Shown: positions 23,869 to 31,935 of the stretch, piece by piece
Layout: the number at the start of each line of letters is the position of its first letter
Position numbering within the stretch: the stretch's first letter is position 1
Assembly (NCBI GenBank): GCA_016789005.1
Contig: JAEURA010000249.1
Coordinates: 1 to 34,213, forward strand
Direction: 5' to 3'
Source of the DNA: Anaerolineae bacterium
Lineage (GTDB): Bacteria; Chloroflexota; Anaerolineae; Aggregatilineales; Phototrophicaceae
Length of the DNA stretch: 34,213 nt
Program-made: the position numbers and the translations under genes
Notes under the pieces: model-generated
The model's database searches: none
Seen by the model: the letters and a program-made list of their open reading frames with translations, nothing else
Told to the model about the DNA's origin: nothing

Positions 23869-24672
23869 ATGGCTATCGACTACGTTATAGGCTACGACTG
23901 CCCGCCCAAACACGCGCTCAGCGCGGAAGGTATTCTGGACCGCCTGAAAGCCCGCGACCGCGCCCGGACGGTGATCGATCTGTACCGCGAGGGCGGCGAT
24001 CACCGCCACCCCAGCCTGATGGAATTCGAGTTCACGCGCCTCAACGCCCAGGGCGAGGAAGAGATGCGCGTCATCAACGTGCAGGAGATGCTCGACCGGG
24101 GGGCGGAGCTCGACCCGCACGCCGAACGCTGCGCGGGATGCCCGGCGAACGCCACCGGGCATCCCTTCGGCTGCTACGGCGTGGTGCAGTACCCGATCAG
24201 CGGCAGGGGGGAACGCTGGCTGCTGGATCGTCTGCCGGGCATCGACGAGCCGCTGCTCTGGCTGCTGCTGCGCCAGGGCGTGCAGGAACTCGGCTATGAC
24301 GGTGAGCTGATCGCCTCCTACCGGGCGAGTCACGATTACTTCGAGGAGAAGCGCCTGCCGGGGCGCGACCTCGTGGAATTCATCATCAACGGCAACCAGG
24401 TCTTCGAGATGCTGTTCATGGTCGGGGCGATTCAGCCGCCGCACGCCGGCATGCTGCTGCTGCTCTTCGGGGCGATCCCGCGCGCCGTCGAAGCCGATCA
24501 GATCGCCCGCATCCTGAACCGCCAGCTCAGCACCGAGGAGATCGCCCTCGACTACCCGTTCCAGCTTCACGCCCAGGACGACGACGACAGCAGCATCCAC
24601 GACCTGAAGGGCTTTTTCCGCGCCCTGCACGCCGCCTGGATGCTGAACGTGCCGGTCGGGGTGGATGCGTAA
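23869..24672 (+). CDS. Conserved-looking protein with CxxC-x10-C motif, unknown function
   Basis: A 267-residue soluble protein that I cannot assign. A cysteine cluster CAGCPANATGHPFGC (C88, C91, C102) plus C11 near the N-terminus could bind zinc or an iron-sulfur cluster. It is preceded by an acidic region (GEEEMRVINVQEML). The C-terminal half is helical with a Met/Leu-rich stretch (AGMLLLLFGAIPRAVEA) and then an acidic QDDDDSS loop. The ATG has gaggg 13 nt upstream, rather far. A repeat element begins at its stop codon. Confidence 0.65.
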   Translation: MAIDYVIGYDCPPKHALSAEGILDRLKARDRARTVIDLYREGGDHRHPSLMEFEFTRLNAQGEEEMRVINVQEMLDRGAELDPHAERCAGCPANATGHPFGCYGVVQYPISGRGERWLLDRLPGIDEPLLWLLLRQGVQELGYDGELIASYRASHDYFEEKRLPGRDLVEFIINGNQVFEMLFMVGAIQPPHAGMLLLLFGAIPRAVEADQIARILNRQLSTEEIALDYPFQLHAQDDDDSSIHDLKGFFRALHAAWMLNVPVGVDA

Positions 24673-24799
24673 GAGGCTGTCTGCAAACTGCTCACCTCAC
24701 CCCGTTTCGCTGCGCTCAACCGCCCCTCTCCAATTGGAGAGGGGCAGGGGGTGAGGTTGGGGTGAGGTTGTGTGAAAACCGGCTTTGCAGACACGCTCT
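24672..24799. repeat. MITE-like inverted-repeat element, 128 bp
   Basis: The ends agaggctgtctgcaaa (24672-24687) and tttgcagacacgctct (24784-24799) pair at 14 of 16 positions. Inside, acctcacccc and ggggtgaggt pair, and a perfect 24-bp palindrome lies at 24722-24745 centred on ccaattgg. There is no coding capacity. cccctctcc...ggagagggg palindromes of this kind are seen in intergenic DNA of many bacteria. The element starts on the last base of the preceding stop codon. Confidence 0.7.
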
Positions 24800-24840
24800 A
24801 AAACCCTCGCCCTTCGGCTCACCACAGGAGAAACTGACCC

Positions 24841-25605
24841 ATGCCGATTCATCCCATCCTCGACGCCATGTACGGCGGCGAGACCCTGGTCTTTGGACAC
24901 CGGGGCGCGCGCGCCTATGCGCCGATGAACACCCTGCCCTCGTTTGAACTCGCCGCCGCTCAGGGGGCGCACGGCATCGAGCTGGATGTCCACCGCTCAA
25001 AAGACGGCTTCCCGGTCATCGTCCACGATTTCACCGTCGATGCGACCTCAGACGGCACAGGACGTGTCTGTGATATGACGCTGGCGGAACTGAAGGCGCT
25101 GGACGCCGGAAGCTACTTCGCGCCGGACTTCGCCGGGACGCGCGTGCCGACCCTGGACGAGGTCTTCGAGGCGGTCGGGCGCAGGCTGTTCGTCAATGTG
25201 GAGATCAAGTCGGTCAGCCTGGAGACGGACGGGGTCGAGGCGGTGGTGGCGGACTGCATCCGGCGGCATGGCATGACCGAACGGGTGATCATCTCGTCGT
25301 TCAACCCCTTCAGCCTGCTGCGCTTCCGGGCGATCCTGCCCGAAGCGCCGATCGGCTTCCTGCGCGCGGCGAATTATCTGCCGGCGGAGGTGGACGCCAT
25401 CATGGCGGCGCACCCCTATGATGCCTTCCATCCGTACCACGCCGACATCACCGCCGAGATGGTGGCGCAGCACCGCGCCGCCGGGAGGCTCCTCAACACC
25501 TGGACGGTGAACGAACCGGCGCGGGCGGTGGCGCTGCGCGACCTGGGGGTGAGGGGCATCATCACCGATAAACCGGACCTCATCGGGGCGGCGCTGCGGG
25601 GGTGA
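24841..25605 (+). CDS. Glycerophosphodiester phosphodiesterase
   Basis: A 254-residue cytosolic-type enzyme (no signal peptide) that hydrolyses glycerophosphodiesters to glycerol-3-phosphate and an alcohol. The catalytic histidines are in FGHRGARAYAP (H20) and VHDFTVDATSDGTG (H62). The metal ligands are E47 and D49 in GIELDVH and E121 in NVEIKS. The common PENT motif reads PMNT, with the Glu replaced by Met, while the core residues are intact. The end TDKPDLIG is typical. ATG 24841 follows aggaga. It could work with the UgpB-like binding protein at the left of the window, but the two are far apart. Confidence 0.92.
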   Translation: MPIHPILDAMYGGETLVFGHRGARAYAPMNTLPSFELAAAQGAHGIELDVHRSKDGFPVIVHDFTVDATSDGTGRVCDMTLAELKALDAGSYFAPDFAGTRVPTLDEVFEAVGRRLFVNVEIKSVSLETDGVEAVVADCIRRHGMTERVIISSFNPFSLLRFRAILPEAPIGFLRAANYLPAEVDAIMAAHPYDAFHPYHADITAEMVAQHRAAGRLLNTWTVNEPARAVALRDLGVRGIITDKPDLIGAALRG

Positions 25606-25654
25606 AGGCGCAAGACGTCTCGCAGAAGTCGTCATATTGCGTTATGTTCTACAG

Positions 25655-25683
25655 TTGACATTTTCTGTTCTGGTTCCGATACA
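25655..25683 (+). promoter_or_regulatory. Possible promoter for the sugar-binding protein gene
   Basis: A perfect TTGACA (25655-25660), a 17-bp spacer and a weak GATACA (25678-25683). It ends 22 nt before the start codon, so the leader would be very short. A weak -10 with a perfect -35 may mean activator control. Confidence 0.4.
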
Positions 25684-25705
25684 CCTCATGCAAGGAGCAT
25701 ACGCC

Positions 25706-26641
25706 ATGCGTCGTCTACTGCTTTTCCTCGCGCTTCTGGCGGCACTGGTCTTCGGCGCGGGGGTCATGGCGCAGGACGCGCCCACCGTCGCGGTCGTCAC
25801 GCCGTATCTCGCCCAGCCCGGCACACAGTTCATGGTCGAAGCCTTCCAGGCATCCGCCGAAGCCAGGGGCTGGTCGGTCAACGTCATCGACACCGCCGGC
25901 GATGTCGCCGCCGTCGTCTCACGCATTGAAGATGTCGTCAACCAGGGGGTGGACGCCATCGTCATCAATGTTGATCCGGCGCAGGTTGGCGCGGGCTTGC
26001 AGGCGGCTGCCGACGCTGGCATCCCGGTCTTCGGCATGGACGCCGGGACCGACCCGCTGCTCGTGACCAACGTCACCGGCAACGGCTATGCGATGGCGGC
26101 AGAGACCGCAACCTACGTCGTGGACCGTATCGGCGGCGCGGGCGGCGTGGTCATGTTCGTCTTCGACCCCTACCCGCCGGTGCAGAAGCGCGGCATCGTC
26201 GCCGACGCCATCTTCGCCAACCACCCGGACATCACCATCATCGACCGCATCACCCCGGACGTGAACGACGGCGGCATCGCCGATTCGCGCGCCAAGATGG
26301 AAGCGGTGCTGGCAGCGAACCCCGAACCGGGCAGCATCAGGGCGGTCTGGGCGGCGTGGGATCAGCCGGCGCTGGGCGCGCTCCAGGCGATTGAGGCGGC
26401 GGGACGCCAGGGCGAGGGTATCGTCATCGTCGGCATCGACGCCAACCCGCAGGCGCTCGACGCCATCGCCGCCGGCAGCAATTTCGAGGCTTCGATCTCG
26501 CAGGACCTCGACGGCATTGCCGCGACGGTCGCCGACACCATCGAACGCTACCTGGGCGGCGAGACCATCAGCCTGAGCACGATCTACGTGCCGACGGTGC
26601 TGGTCACCAGCGCCAACGTGGACGCCTTCCTGGGGAACTAA
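25706..26641 (+). CDS. ABC transporter solute-binding protein, ribose/sugar type (Peripla_BP_4)
   Basis: A 311-residue exported protein. The signal peptide MRRLLLFLALLAALVFGAG ends at VMA|QD. Two-lobed RbsB/LacI-like features follow: TVAVVTPYLAQPGTQFMVEA, GVDAIVINVDPAQVG, then IPVFGMDAGTDP and the late VIVGIDANPQALDAI. Such proteins bind pentoses, hexoses or autoinducer-2 for ABC import; which one cannot be told. The frame opens at 25637, but ATG 25706 with aaggag 9 nt upstream is better. No ATPase or permease follows. It is convergent with the PAS kinase gene, with a hairpin between. Confidence 0.88.
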   Translation: MRRLLLFLALLAALVFGAGVMAQDAPTVAVVTPYLAQPGTQFMVEAFQASAEARGWSVNVIDTAGDVAAVVSRIEDVVNQGVDAIVINVDPAQVGAGLQAAADAGIPVFGMDAGTDPLLVTNVTGNGYAMAAETATYVVDRIGGAGGVVMFVFDPYPPVQKRGIVADAIFANHPDITIIDRITPDVNDGGIADSRAKMEAVLAANPEPGSIRAVWAAWDQPALGALQAIEAAGRQGEGIVIVGIDANPQALDAIAAGSNFEASISQDLDGIAATVADTIERYLGGETISLSTIYVPTVLVTSANVDAFLGN

Positions 26642-26680
26642 ACGAAGACGCGTTTCTTTCAACGGGGCGTTGCGGTTCTG

Positions 26681-26707
26681 GTGGGGGTGCGGCATTCGCA
26701 CCCCCAC
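26681..26707. terminator. Strong hairpin between convergent genes
   Basis: A perfect 11-bp stem (gtgggggtgcg / cgcacccccac) around gcatt lies between the binding-protein stop and the kinase stop. No T-run follows on either strand, so intrinsic termination is uncertain, but the placement fits a shared 3' end. Confidence 0.5.
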
Positions 26708-26718
26708 CCCCTTGCAGT

Positions 26719-28368
26719 TTACGACTGAGCATCTTCATCAGACACGGGGCGCTCCGCTGCTTCGCCCGCTTCCCCCACCGGTACGAAAAAAGTGAAGCGG
26801 CTGCCGTGTCCCAGTTCACTGCTGACGAGGATGTGCCCCCCGCATTGATCCAGAATTTCCTTGACCAGCGCCAGCCCCAAACCTGTGCCTGGGATATGGC
26901 TGGCGGTCGCCCATCCTCGATAGAAACGCTCAAAGAGATGCTGCTGATTTTCTGCTGGAATGCCGTAGCCGTCGTCTTCCACCTGACCGAGGACATAACT
27001 GCCCTGTGCCAGCCCCGCCGGCATATCGAACGACCATTCCAGAGAGTCTTCCGGCGCGCCCGCCGCGTCGATTGTCATCCTGCCGACGCGCACCGTGATG
27101 TGTCCATCTTCCGGCGTGTACTTGATGGCATTGCCGATCAGGTTGCGCCAGATCTGCCGCATGTCGGTGGCATCCTGCTGAACGATACAGGGATTCTCTG
27201 GGATGCACACCAGAGTCACCTCCTGGCGTTTTTCCTGCGATGGCATCTGAAGATCGGCGATGGTGCGGCGCACGACGGCGCACATATCCAGCGCGGGATA
27301 GCTGCGCTGCGCGCGCTGCAGGGCGAGCCGCCGCATGTCCAGCACCCCTTCGACCAGTTCGCTCATGATGTGCGTCTGTTCGACGATCTGCTGAATCTTG
27401 CCGATGCGTCGGTCATCTGAGAGGCGCTCGTAGTAGTTGGTCAGCGTTTCGGCGATCACTACAATGGCGCTCAGCGGCGTGCGTAACTCGTGATTGACCA
27501 TCGAGACGAAACGATCTTTCAGACGCTCTGCCTCCTTGATCAGCGTGATGTCGTGAATATTGCACACGATATGTCCGTTGTGAATGACGATACCGAAAGC
27601 GCAGCTCACGTCGAAATCCGAGCCATCCTTGCGCCGGGCGCGCGCTTCCAGATACTCTGCCGATCCCCTGGTACGGGTTCGGCGCAGGGCGAACAAGAAT
27701 TCCTGGATATGATCGGGCGAGATGCCTAAGCCCGCCGCCGCGCCGTGAATCTCGTCGCCCCGGTAGCCGAACATACGGCTGAAAGCGGGGTTGAAGAGGT
27801 CGATGCGATCCTGGGTGTCAATCAGCAGGATAGCGTCGCTCGCGCTGTCCAGGATCGCCGCGATGCGCTGGTTGGCAGATTGCAGCTGAGCGGTGCGCTC
27901 CTGAACGCGCGCCTCAAGCTCCTGATTCAGCCGGGCGAGGTCGCTTTCGATGCGCTTGCGGTCGGTGATGTCCTCTTTCACAGCGACAAAATGGGTGATG
28001 CGTCCCTCACCGTCCAAGACCGGCGAAATCGACGCCTGCTCCCAATAGAGTTCGCCGTTCTTCTTCCTGTTCAGGAATTCGCCGTGCCATTCGTTTCCAG
28101 AGGTGATCGTCCGCCACAGTTCGGCGTACTCTTCCGGGCTGGTATGCCCCGATTTGAGGAAACGAGGCGTCTGCCCTTTGATCTCCGCCAGTGTGTAGCC
28201 GGTCAGGTGAGTGAACTTCGGGTTCACATATTCGATGCTGCCTTCGGCGTTGGTGACAACAATCGATGAAGAACTTTGCTCAACCGCCTTGGCGAGCGCT
28301 AGTGTGGTTTCCCCGAAGGGAAGATCCTGGTGCAGACCGGGCTGCTGCCGGGATGACTCTGCTGTCAT
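26719..28368 (-). CDS. PAS-PAS sensor histidine kinase (HisKA type), cytosolic
   Basis: A 549-residue kinase without membrane segments. PAS 1 (about residues 25-140) shows the PAS/PAC pattern FLNRKKNGELYWEQASISPV and KEDITDRK. A coiled coil (about 140-168) leads to PAS 2 (about 167-280). The HisKA box is SMVNHELRTPLS (H293), then NLIGNAIKYTPEDG (N box), VEDDGYGIP (G1) and GTGLGLALVKEI (G2), so the catalytic parts are intact. The ligand is unknown. The ATG follows aagga. It lies 19 nt after the pseudo-receiver gene on the same strand, so they are co-transcribed. No canonical receiver is adjacent other than the NarL-type one further upstream. Confidence 0.93.
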   Translation of the reverse strand: MTAESSRQQPGLHQDLPFGETTLALAKAVEQSSSSIVVTNAEGSIEYVNPKFTHLTGYTLAEIKGQTPRFLKSGHTSPEEYAELWRTITSGNEWHGEFLNRKKNGELYWEQASISPVLDGEGRITHFVAVKEDITDRKRIESDLARLNQELEARVQERTAQLQSANQRIAAILDSASDAILLIDTQDRIDLFNPAFSRMFGYRGDEIHGAAAGLGISPDHIQEFLFALRRTRTRGSAEYLEARARRKDGSDFDVSCAFGIVIHNGHIVCNIHDITLIKEAERLKDRFVSMVNHELRTPLSAIVVIAETLTNYYERLSDDRRIGKIQQIVEQTHIMSELVEGVLDMRRLALQRAQRSYPALDMCAVVRRTIADLQMPSQEKRQEVTLVCIPENPCIVQQDATDMRQIWRNLIGNAIKYTPEDGHITVRVGRMTIDAAGAPEDSLEWSFDMPAGLAQGSYVLGQVEDDGYGIPAENQQHLFERFYRGWATASHIPGTGLGLALVKEILDQCGGHILVSSELGHGSRFTFFVPVGEAGEAAERPVSDEDAQS

Positions 28369-28387
28369 GGGGATCCTTGTATTTCAG

Positions 28388-28801
28388 CTAGTGTTGGAAA
28401 TCAGGTGGTGAACCGGCGCTGCCCTCTGGGGCGAGCCGGAGCAGCGCTGGGACCAGAGCAGTCGTCAGGTCTCTCTGGACGATGCACTCAGAGGCTCCAG
28501 TCGACCGGGCTAGAGACCGATAGTCGTCAAGATCCTCGGTGAGAACAGCGATGATGCGAACTTCTGGGAATCGCGCGCGAAGCTGTCGGAGGATCGTCAG
28601 GTCTTCAACAGCCGGCATTCGCATGACCAGAAGGACGATAGGATCAGCGGACTCCACCAGAATGTTGACCGCCGCCAGATCATCCGCTGGCGGCTGTGCC
28701 ATCAACCGGGTCGAGAATTCTTTGGACCGAGACAGCAGACGCTGTAAGGAGCACCCCAGAGCAGCATTATTCGTGAGGACGAGGATCAATGCGGCAGCCA
28801 T
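28388..28801 (-). CDS. Pseudo-receiver domain protein (degenerate response regulator)
   Basis: A 137-residue protein with the receiver-domain layout but without its active site. The phosphoacceptor region reads ADPIVLLVMRMPAVEDL, where the family has LLDLRMP, so V59 replaces Asp. The acid pocket near residue 10 reads VLTNNAA instead of LADDH. The region for the conserved Lys reads CIVQRD instead of YVLKE. The fold (LARSTGASECIV, LRQLRARFPEVRIIAVL) is otherwise preserved. It cannot be phosphorylated in the normal way and may be an adaptor for the kinase encoded 19 nt downstream. ATG 28801 follows ggag with 5 nt spacing; GTG 28807 overlaps that site. Confidence 0.7.
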   Translation of the reverse strand: MAAALILVLTNNAALGCSLQRLLSRSKEFSTRLMAQPPADDLAAVNILVESADPIVLLVMRMPAVEDLTILRQLRARFPEVRIIAVLTEDLDDYRSLARSTGASECIVQRDLTTALVPALLRLAPEGSAGSPPDFQH

Positions 28802-28994
28802 GTCCACTCCAGTGGGCGCACAAGCGTGAGCTTAACCGTATACAGTCAGGATACGTTGAAGGGTCAGCGTGCGACATCCGCAGAACTACGGAAAAAAGTG
28901 CTGATCTCTACGGAGATTTTGCGATTGGTGAATGCCGCGATCTACGTGGGGAGATGGGGCGCAGATGACCGCCGGGGAGCGCCGCGCCGTATAC

Positions 28995-29630
28995 CTATCT
29001 GAGGATTCCACGCTGATAGGCGAAATGGATGATTTCCGCCGGCGTGTGCAGATTCAGCTTTTCCATCAGGTTCGCCCGGTGCGTTTCGACCGTGCGGACG
29101 CCAATAGACAGCCGATCGGCAATGGCTTTGTTGCCATGTCCCTCGGCAAGCAGCTGGAATACTTCGCGCTCGCGCGCCGTCAGGCTCTCATACGGGTCAG
29201 CGGAGGGTTCGTGCAAGTTCAGGTAGCTTTCGATAGCGCGTTCGGAAAGCGGCGCGCTCAGATAACGCCGTCCTGCCATCACCTCACGGATGGCGCGAAT
29301 CAGGCTGGTGCGGCTGTCTTCCTTTAGAACGTAGCCGCGCGCGCCGCTGCGCAGCGCTTCTAATACATAGGATTCATCGGCGTGCATCGACAGAATGATG
29401 ACCTTCACCGGGTCAGTGCGCTGGACCCGTCGTGTCACTTCCAGACCATTGATCCCCGGCATCATCAGGTCGGCGATGAGGAGATCGGGTCTGAACTGTT
29501 CGACCAGCCGCACCGCCTCCAGTCCCTCTTTGGCAGTCGCCAGGATACTGAAATCCGGTTCATCCGCCAGCATGCGCGCCAGTCCGTCAAGTACCATCTG
29601 ATGATCATCCGCCAGGATGATGCGGATCAT
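28995..29630 (-). CDS. NarL/FixJ-type response regulator (REC + LuxR HTH)
   Basis: A 211-residue transcription regulator. The receiver has D8/D9, the phosphoacceptor D54 in LLIADLMMPG and K103 in GYVLKED, all intact. The LuxR-type DNA-binding domain (about residues 145-205) has LTAREREVFQLLAEGHGNKA and VRTVETHRANLMEKLNL. It is translationally coupled to the kinase gene upstream by an ATGA overlap (29630/29627), so that kinase is its cognate partner. Downstream, 193 nt separate it from the pseudo-receiver gene. A small atctc/gagat hairpin lies in that gap. Target genes cannot be inferred. Confidence 0.95.
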   Translation of the reverse strand: MIRIILADDHQMVLDGLARMLADEPDFSILATAKEGLEAVRLVEQFRPDLLIADLMMPGINGLEVTRRVQRTDPVKVIILSMHADESYVLEALRSGARGYVLKEDSRTSLIRAIREVMAGRRYLSAPLSERAIESYLNLHEPSADPYESLTAREREVFQLLAEGHGNKAIADRLSIGVRTVETHRANLMEKLNLHTPAEIIHFAYQRGILR

Positions 29631-31789
29631 GAGCCATCTCCTTCCGATACAGACGCACTGATCGGCGAGGCAGCGCGCCGATCAGACGCGAACGGCTCCA
29701 GCGGGAAGTCGGCGATGATCTGCGTCCCTTTGCCGACGGTCGAATCCAGCAGGAACTGACCGCCCAGGCGGTCGGTGCGTTCGCGCATCCCCATCAGCCC
29801 TGCCGTCATCGCCTCAGCGCGCTGTTTTTTCACGTCGAACCCCCTGCCGTGATCTTCGATCAGCGCGACGATCCGGCGTTGGTTCGCCCAAAGGTTGACG
29901 ATGACCTCCTGAACGCCGGCATGGCGCGCGGCGTTGGTCAGCGCCTCCTGAATCACGCGATAGATGGCGGTCTCCAACCGGCGTTCAAAGCGCCGCTCGA
30001 CGCCCGACGCCTGGAACTGAACGTGAAGCCCCGTGCGTTCCGTATAGCGTCGAAACAGCCAGCGCAGCGCCGGCAGCAGTCCCAGATCGTCGAGCATCGC
30101 CGGGCGCAGATCGAGCGATATCTCGCGCACCCGCCGCATCAAGCCCTGGACGATCTCCTGAATGACCGCTATCTCCTCGCTATCGTCCGCGAAGTGATCG
30201 CGGCGCAGCATCTCCAGCGACAGGCTCAAGCCGGTCAGCGTCTGCCCGATCTCGTCGTGCAGCTCGTGAGCGATCTCGCGCCGCTCCGCTTCCTGCAAAT
30301 CTGCCATCTGTTCCGCCAGACGCTTCAGGTTCGCCTCGGTTTCACGCAGCGCGGTGATGTCTTCGGCGATCCCGGCGATACGGCGCAGCTGTCCATCCAT
30401 GATGACCGGGAAAGCGCGCGACCGCACCCAGCGCATCTTTCCGTCCGGATGAATCAACCGATAGGTAATATCGATGGGACGCCCCTGGCGCTGTTCTTCG
30501 AAGCTGGCGAATACCGCCGGACGGTCTTCGGGGTGAATCGGTTCGACAAATGAACGGGGGTCCTGATACAGGCTCTCGCGACTTTGCCCCCATATCTGCT
30601 CATAGGCGGGGCTGATGTAAAGGATCTGCTGTTTCTGCGCATCGTTCAGGTAGAACACTTCATGGATGTTCTCTGCCAGCTGCCGGAAGCGTTCTTCGCT
30701 CTCGCGCAGTGCGGCTTCGGCGCGGATACGCTCGCCGATTTCCTTGACAATGCCCACGATGCCCACGTAAGCCCCGTTCGGATCGTAGAGCGGACCGGCG
30801 GAGAGGCTGATATAGATCGTCGAGCCGTCACGATGACCGCGTTCCGCCTCCAAGCCGGTGATGGTCTCGCCGGCTGCCAGCCGTTTCAACAGCATCTCAA
30901 ACTGTCCGCGATCCTGGTCGCGCAGGATGGGCAGGAATCGACCGACGGCTTCCGCCTCCGTCCAACCGCTGATCCGTTCCATGGCGGAATTCCAGATCTG
31001 CACAATGCCGGCAGGGTTGGTGACGGTGATTCCCAGAGGAGAGGATTTGACCAGAGTTTGCAGAAACTGATTGCTGTGGTGCAGTTCATCGCGGATGCGC
31101 TTGTCTTCGGTGACATCGGTGGCGATGCTGATCACCACCCGCCGCCCGTCGCTCAGACGTCCCAGCGGGGTTGAGCTGAACGCCCAGATGCGCTGAGAAC
31201 CGTCGGCGCAGACGATGGCGAATTCGCCCTCATCGACGCGGTGGTCGAGCGAAAAGAGATCGTTGATGACCGCCCGCACCTGCTGCCGGCGGTCGCCATA
31301 TGCCAGCGTAAGCCACTGTTCCAGCGTGGTCAGCTGATCGGCGCGGTAGCCGGTGATCTCCAGCCAGGCGCGGCTGACGCTCAGAATTTCGCTATCGTCA
31401 GCGAAGATCAGGATCGGCAGCGGCGCTTCCTCCACCGCCCTGCGAAAGCGCGTTTCGCTCGCCTGAAGCCCCGCCTGGTACTCGCGGGATTTGCGAATCT
31501 CCGCCTGCAGGTCGGCTTCCTGGCGCATCTGCTGTTTGAATTCATGTCGCAGGTGGAAGTAAAGCAGCAGCGACGTGACGACGACGAATCCCAGACCTTT
31601 GAGGATGCTGAGCGCCGGGATATCCCGGAATGCGCCGCCAAACAGGGTGAGCAGGATAGAATCGGAGAAAACTATCCATGCCGACGCCGCAGTCGCGTAG
31701 AGCAGCGCCGTCCGAACATGGGGTTGAACACGTTTTCTTTCGACCATCAGGTTGGTCAATCCAGCAAACATAGTGCCTGTTTGCATCAT
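29627..31789 (-). CDS. Membrane-bound PAS sensor histidine kinase (HisKA_3, NarX-type)
   Basis: A 720-residue kinase. Two membrane helices at the N-terminus (ALLYATAASAWIVFSDSILL and LKGLGFVVVTSLLLYFHL) resemble a sensor module I recall from other PAS kinases. Three PAS domains follow (about residues 110-230, 235-350 and 360-480), each with a PAC segment. The dimerisation box EIAHELHDEIGQTLTGLSLS holds H511, and the ATPase part has EALTNAARHAG and EDHGRGFD. ATP-grasping G boxes look intact. It phosphorylates the ATGA-overlapping NarL-type regulator. The start is uncertain: ATG 31789, 31786, 31771 or 31747, none with a good ribosome site. Confidence 0.93.
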   Translation of the reverse strand: MMQTGTMFAGLTNLMVERKRVQPHVRTALLYATAASAWIVFSDSILLTLFGGAFRDIPALSILKGLGFVVVTSLLLYFHLRHEFKQQMRQEADLQAEIRKSREYQAGLQASETRFRRAVEEAPLPILIFADDSEILSVSRAWLEITGYRADQLTTLEQWLTLAYGDRRQQVRAVINDLFSLDHRVDEGEFAIVCADGSQRIWAFSSTPLGRLSDGRRVVISIATDVTEDKRIRDELHHSNQFLQTLVKSSPLGITVTNPAGIVQIWNSAMERISGWTEAEAVGRFLPILRDQDRGQFEMLLKRLAAGETITGLEAERGHRDGSTIYISLSAGPLYDPNGAYVGIVGIVKEIGERIRAEAALRESEERFRQLAENIHEVFYLNDAQKQQILYISPAYEQIWGQSRESLYQDPRSFVEPIHPEDRPAVFASFEEQRQGRPIDITYRLIHPDGKMRWVRSRAFPVIMDGQLRRIAGIAEDITALRETEANLKRLAEQMADLQEAERREIAHELHDEIGQTLTGLSLSLEMLRRDHFADDSEEIAVIQEIVQGLMRRVREISLDLRPAMLDDLGLLPALRWLFRRYTERTGLHVQFQASGVERRFERRLETAIYRVIQEALTNAARHAGVQEVIVNLWANQRRIVALIEDHGRGFDVKKQRAEAMTAGLMGMRERTDRLGGQFLLDSTVGKGTQIIADFPLEPFASDRRAASPISASVSEGDGS

Positions 31790-31935
31790 AGCAGACAAAT
31801 AACCCAGACAGGATTAGGGTTTTTTGTGCTGCGCCGCCGTTCCGGCGCGTAAGAATCCCCCAACTTTCCATGAGTCCCTGAATCCGTTAGAATCTCCGCA
31901 AGGTGTTTCTCAAGATTTCTGCGAGGCGGTGCGCA

